From: DATKWD01 sp963704815
Lineage (GTDB): Bacteria; Actinomycetota; Acidimicrobiia; Acidimicrobiales; Salinilacustritrichaceae
DNA length: 64,000 nt
Direction of reading: 5' to 3'
Assembly: GCA_963704815.1 (NCBI GenBank)
Contig: CAVPHU010000001.1
Location: 1,116,001 to 1,180,000 of the forward strand
Positions 62,087-64,000 of the stretch are shown piece after piece; position 1 is the first letter of the stretch, and the number at the start of each line of letters is the position of its first letter. A program made the position numbers and the translations under genes. The notes beneath the pieces are model-generated. The model was not told where the DNA came from and ran no database searches. It saw nothing but the letters and a program-made list of their open reading frames with translations.

Positions 62087-62135
62087 GATCCTTGTCCGAT
62101 CTGCGCCACCATGTGGCCAGAAGCGGACGAGGATC
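62087..62135. terminator. Hairpin between MATE and gatB
   Basis: Outer arms 62087-62098 and 62124-62135 pair over 12 bp with one G-T wobble, and an inner pairing (TCTG/CAGA, GCCA/TGGC) extends the stem. It lies between convergent genes, so it may act in both directions. Confidence 0.55.
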
Positions 62136-62149
62136 CGGGCTTGGGCGGT

Positions 62150-63586
62150 TCAGGTGGCGCGTTGGCGGAGCTTCTCGGTCACGATCTTGCCGTCGGCCTG
62201 GCCTCGGGTGGCCTTCATCACCGCGCCGATGAACACGTTGGCGGCCTTGGCGTTGCCCCCGCAGTAGTCGGCCCAGTCGTCGGGATGGTCGGCGATGACC
62301 TGGTCGAGCAGGGTGTCGAGCTCGTCGGTGTCCATCGCCTCGAACCCCCGAGCGGCCGCGATGGCGGCCGGAGCGCCGCCCGTCTCGACCATCTCGGCCA
62401 GCACCTGCTTGGTCTGGGTCGACGACAGCTCGCCGCTGGTCTCCATCTGCACGAGTGCAGCGAAGTGCCCGGCGTCGAGGTCGGCTGCGCCATCCACCGC
62501 GAGGTTGTTGTCCACATGGGTCAGCACGCGGGCCGGGTCGGCGCCGGCCTCGATGGCGGCGAGCGCCAAGGTGTCGAGGTCTCGCTCGACGGCGATGGCT
62601 GCCTCGGCCGGTGCCACTCCCGCGGCGTCGGCCAGTGCCGTCCGACGTTCGAAGGGCAGGGCCGGGAGCGACGCCCGGATCTCCTCGATCCATTCGTCCG
62701 TCGGCTCGAAGGGCACGAGGTCGGGCTCGGGGAAGTAGCGATAGTCGTGGTCGTCTTCCTTCGACCGCATCTTGGAGGTGCGGCCCTCGTCGTCGTTCCA
62801 GTGCCGGGTCTGCTGCTCGACCACCTCGCCGGCCTCGATGAGGTCGACCTGCCGGCGAGCCTCGTATTCGATCGCGCGCACGAGCGACCGCAGCGAGTTG
62901 ACGTTCTTGACCTCGCACCGCTTGCCGAGCGGATCGTCGGGCGAACGTCGCACCGAGATGTTGGCGTCGACGCGCAGCGATCCCTCCTCCATCTTGCCGT
63001 CGCTGGCACCCACGGCGACGAGGATCGACCGCAGCTCGGAGACGTACTCGCTCGCCTGCTCGGCCGAACGCAGATCGGGCCGCGACACGATCTCGAGCAG
63101 CGGGACGCCGGCGCGGTTGTAGTCGACGAGGCTGTACTCGGCGTCGTGGATCCGCCCGCCACCGCCCACGTGGGTCGTCTTGCCCGTGTCCTCTTCGAGA
63201 TGCGCTCGCTCGATGCCGATCCGGGTGCCGTCGACCAGGTCGAGCCAGCCGTCCTCGTTGAGCGGGAGGTCGTACTGGCTGATCTGGAAGTTCTTCGGCA
63301 TGTCCGGATAGAAGTAGTTCTTCCGGGCGAACACACACCGCTGGACCCGGCAGTGCACGGCGAGACCCAGTCGGGCCGCCAACTCGACCGCCTTGCCGTT
63401 GAGCACGGGCAGCGACCCGGGAAGCCCGAGGGTCACCGGGTCGATGTTGGTGTTGGGCTCGTCGCCGAACTGGTTCGGACAGCCCGAGAACATCTTCGAC
63501 TCGGTCGCCAACTCGGCATGGACCTCGAGCCCGATCACCGTCTCCCAGGAGGAGGAAGAAGAAGAAGAAGAAGAAGAAGAGCTCAC
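62150..63586 (-). CDS. gatB: Asp-tRNA(Asn)/Glu-tRNA(Gln) amidotransferase subunit B
   Basis: GatB (478 residues) phosphorylates Glu-tRNA(Gln) or Asp-tRNA(Asn) and accepts ammonia from GatA. The N-terminal core has TVIGLEVHAELATESKMFS, YPDMPKNFQISQYDLP, EEDTGKTTHVGG and SLVDYNRAGVPLLEIVS. RYFPEPDLVP and the C-terminal YqeY-like tail (FIGAVMKATRGQADG) follow. GTG 63586 overlaps the gatA stop (GTGA). It adds a run of 12 Ser before TVIGLEVH, made by a TCT repeat, which is unusual. Confidence 0.97.
   Translation of the reverse strand: MSSSSSSSSSSSSWETVIGLEVHAELATESKMFSGCPNQFGDEPNTNIDPVTLGLPGSLPVLNGKAVELAARLGLAVHCRVQRCVFARKNYFYPDMPKNFQISQYDLPLNEDGWLDLVDGTRIGIERAHLEEDTGKTTHVGGGGRIHDAEYSLVDYNRAGVPLLEIVSRPDLRSAEQASEYVSELRSILVAVGASDGKMEEGSLRVDANISVRRSPDDPLGKRCEVKNVNSLRSLVRAIEYEARRQVDLIEAGEVVEQQTRHWNDDEGRTSKMRSKEDDHDYRYFPEPDLVPFEPTDEWIEEIRASLPALPFERRTALADAAGVAPAEAAIAVERDLDTLALAAIEAGADPARVLTHVDNNLAVDGAADLDAGHFAALVQMETSGELSSTQTKQVLAEMVETGGAPAAIAAARGFEAMDTDELDTLLDQVIADHPDDWADYCGGNAKAANVFIGAVMKATRGQADGKIVTEKLRQRAT
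63548..63580 (-). repeat. In-frame trinucleotide microsatellite in gatB
   Basis: On the - strand, eight TCT codons then three TCC codons follow GTG AGC, so the GatB N-terminus carries 12 Ser. TCT is otherwise rare in this GC-rich DNA. Confidence 0.9.
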
Positions 63587-64000
63587 GAAAGGTCCTTCGC
63601 TGCGTGTTCGAGCACGGCGGCGGCGCGGAACATCGTTGCTTCCTGGAGGGCCGGTGCCAGGACCTGGACCCCGACCGGAAGTCCGTCGTCGCCGCCCCCG
63701 AACGGCACCGAGATCGCCGGGTCGCCGGTGAGGTTCGACGGAATCGTGCACACGTCGTTGTAGTACATCGTCATCGGGTCGGCGGTCTTGTCACCGAGGC
63801 CGAAGGCGGTGCCCGGCGCCGTCGGTGACAACAGCAGGTCGTGGTCGGCGTACGCCGCGGCGAACTCGCTGATCATCAGCGTCCGGACCTTCTGCGCCTT
63901 GCCGTAGTAGGCGTCGTAGTAACCGGCCGACAGCGCATAGGTGCCGAGCATGATGCGGCGTTTCACCTCGGTCCCGAACCCGGCGGTCCGGGTCGCATCC
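63583..64000 (-). CDS. gatA: Amidotransferase subunit A, 3' part
   Basis: The C-terminal 138 residues of GatA, the amidase that releases ammonia from glutamine for GatB. The 5' part lies beyond the window; the catalytic Lys-Ser-Ser region is therefore not visible. Typical end: GFGTEVKRRIMLGTYALSAGYYDAYY, MISEFAAAYADHDLLLSPTAPG (split here only for length) and the Pro/Gly-rich NLTGDPAISVPFG, then GLPVGVQVLAP. Translationally coupled to gatB. Confidence 0.95.
   Translation of the reverse strand, partial: DATRTAGFGTEVKRRIMLGTYALSAGYYDAYYGKAQKVRTLMISEFAAAYADHDLLLSPTAPGTAFGLGDKTADPMTMYYNDVCTIPSNLTGDPAISVPFGGGDDGLPVGVQVLAPALQEATMFRAAAVLEHAAKDLS

Noticed and set aside
1..64000. Mobile elements, integrases, tRNA or rRNA genes
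   Set aside because: No transposase, integrase, terminal inverted repeats with target duplications, or tRNA/rRNA-like sequence was recognised by reading both strands. A dedicated search could still find a tRNA.

Overview
This is high-GC DNA with the gene style of a free-living actinobacterium, probably Acidimicrobiia (Ilumatobacter-like). That is an inference from base composition, GTG starts, GTGA/ATGA gene overlaps, a SigK/RskA/fasciclin cluster, an IclR-type regulator divergent from leuCD, PPOX/F420-type enzymes and a class I KARI in ilvBNC. No rRNA, tRNA, insertion sequence, phage or CRISPR array was seen.

Layout. 0.2-4.3 kb: surface-glycan genes (a fused double GT2, a second GT2, an SGNH protein, a PAPS sulfotransferase). 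4.4-6.1 kb: an alpha/beta hydrolase and two small membrane proteins. 6.1-14.0 kb: a + strand run of YihY, a true formylglycine-generating enzyme, a HAD phosphatase, a methyltransferase, a membrane protein, an RDD protein with nonapeptide repeats, and a SulP/STAS anion transporter. 13.98-19.8 kb: a convergent, translationally coupled three-gene operon on the - strand, made of a sensor with a cyclase-like domain, an MscS channel with a cyclic-nucleotide-binding-like domain, and a second sensor with a cyclase-like domain. All three have lost canonical nucleotide-binding or catalytic residues. 19.9-22.2 kb: fasciclin lipoprotein, sigK, rskA and an SRPBCC protein. 22.3-27.8 kb: small membrane genes, an SDR, an amine-oxidase-like flavoprotein, a PhrB-type photolyase and a PhoX-like phosphatase. 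28.0-31.5 kb: a rhodanese and a DszB-like desulfinase homologue, then small genes. 31.5-34.2 kb: IclR regulator and leuCD. 34.3-40.4 kb: antiporter, methyltransferase, M1 peptidase, SDR-DUF2867 and a PEPEPT-repeat protein. 40.4-47.3 kb: serA, a lipoprotein, an S9 peptidase, an aminotransferase and serC. 47.4-55.3 kb: acyl-CoA synthetase, methyltransferase, cyclase-ATPase-TPR regulator, MpaB-family oxygenase and a secreted protein. 55.3-60.7 kb: ilvC, ilvN, ilvB and ilvD, with an apparent peptide-dependent attenuator ahead of ilvB. 60.7-64 kb: a MATE transporter, gatB and the 3' part of gatA.

Two features run through the window. First, many genes between 0.6 and 27.3 kb, and three more up to 49.9 kb, are broken by single-base indels, often in G/C runs. 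Motifs continue across each break, so these look like assembly errors rather than decayed genes, and each gene is given as one feature with the break noted. Second, many first genes have a TANNNT hexamer 6-10 nt before the start codon, with no Shine-Dalgarno, which is the pattern of leaderless transcripts.

Functionally the window combines branched-chain amino acid synthesis (ilvBNCD, leuCD), serine synthesis (serA, serC), envelope signalling and osmotic control, and a scattered sulfur theme (sulfotransferase, sulfatase-maturing enzyme, SulP, rhodanese, desulfinase homologue).
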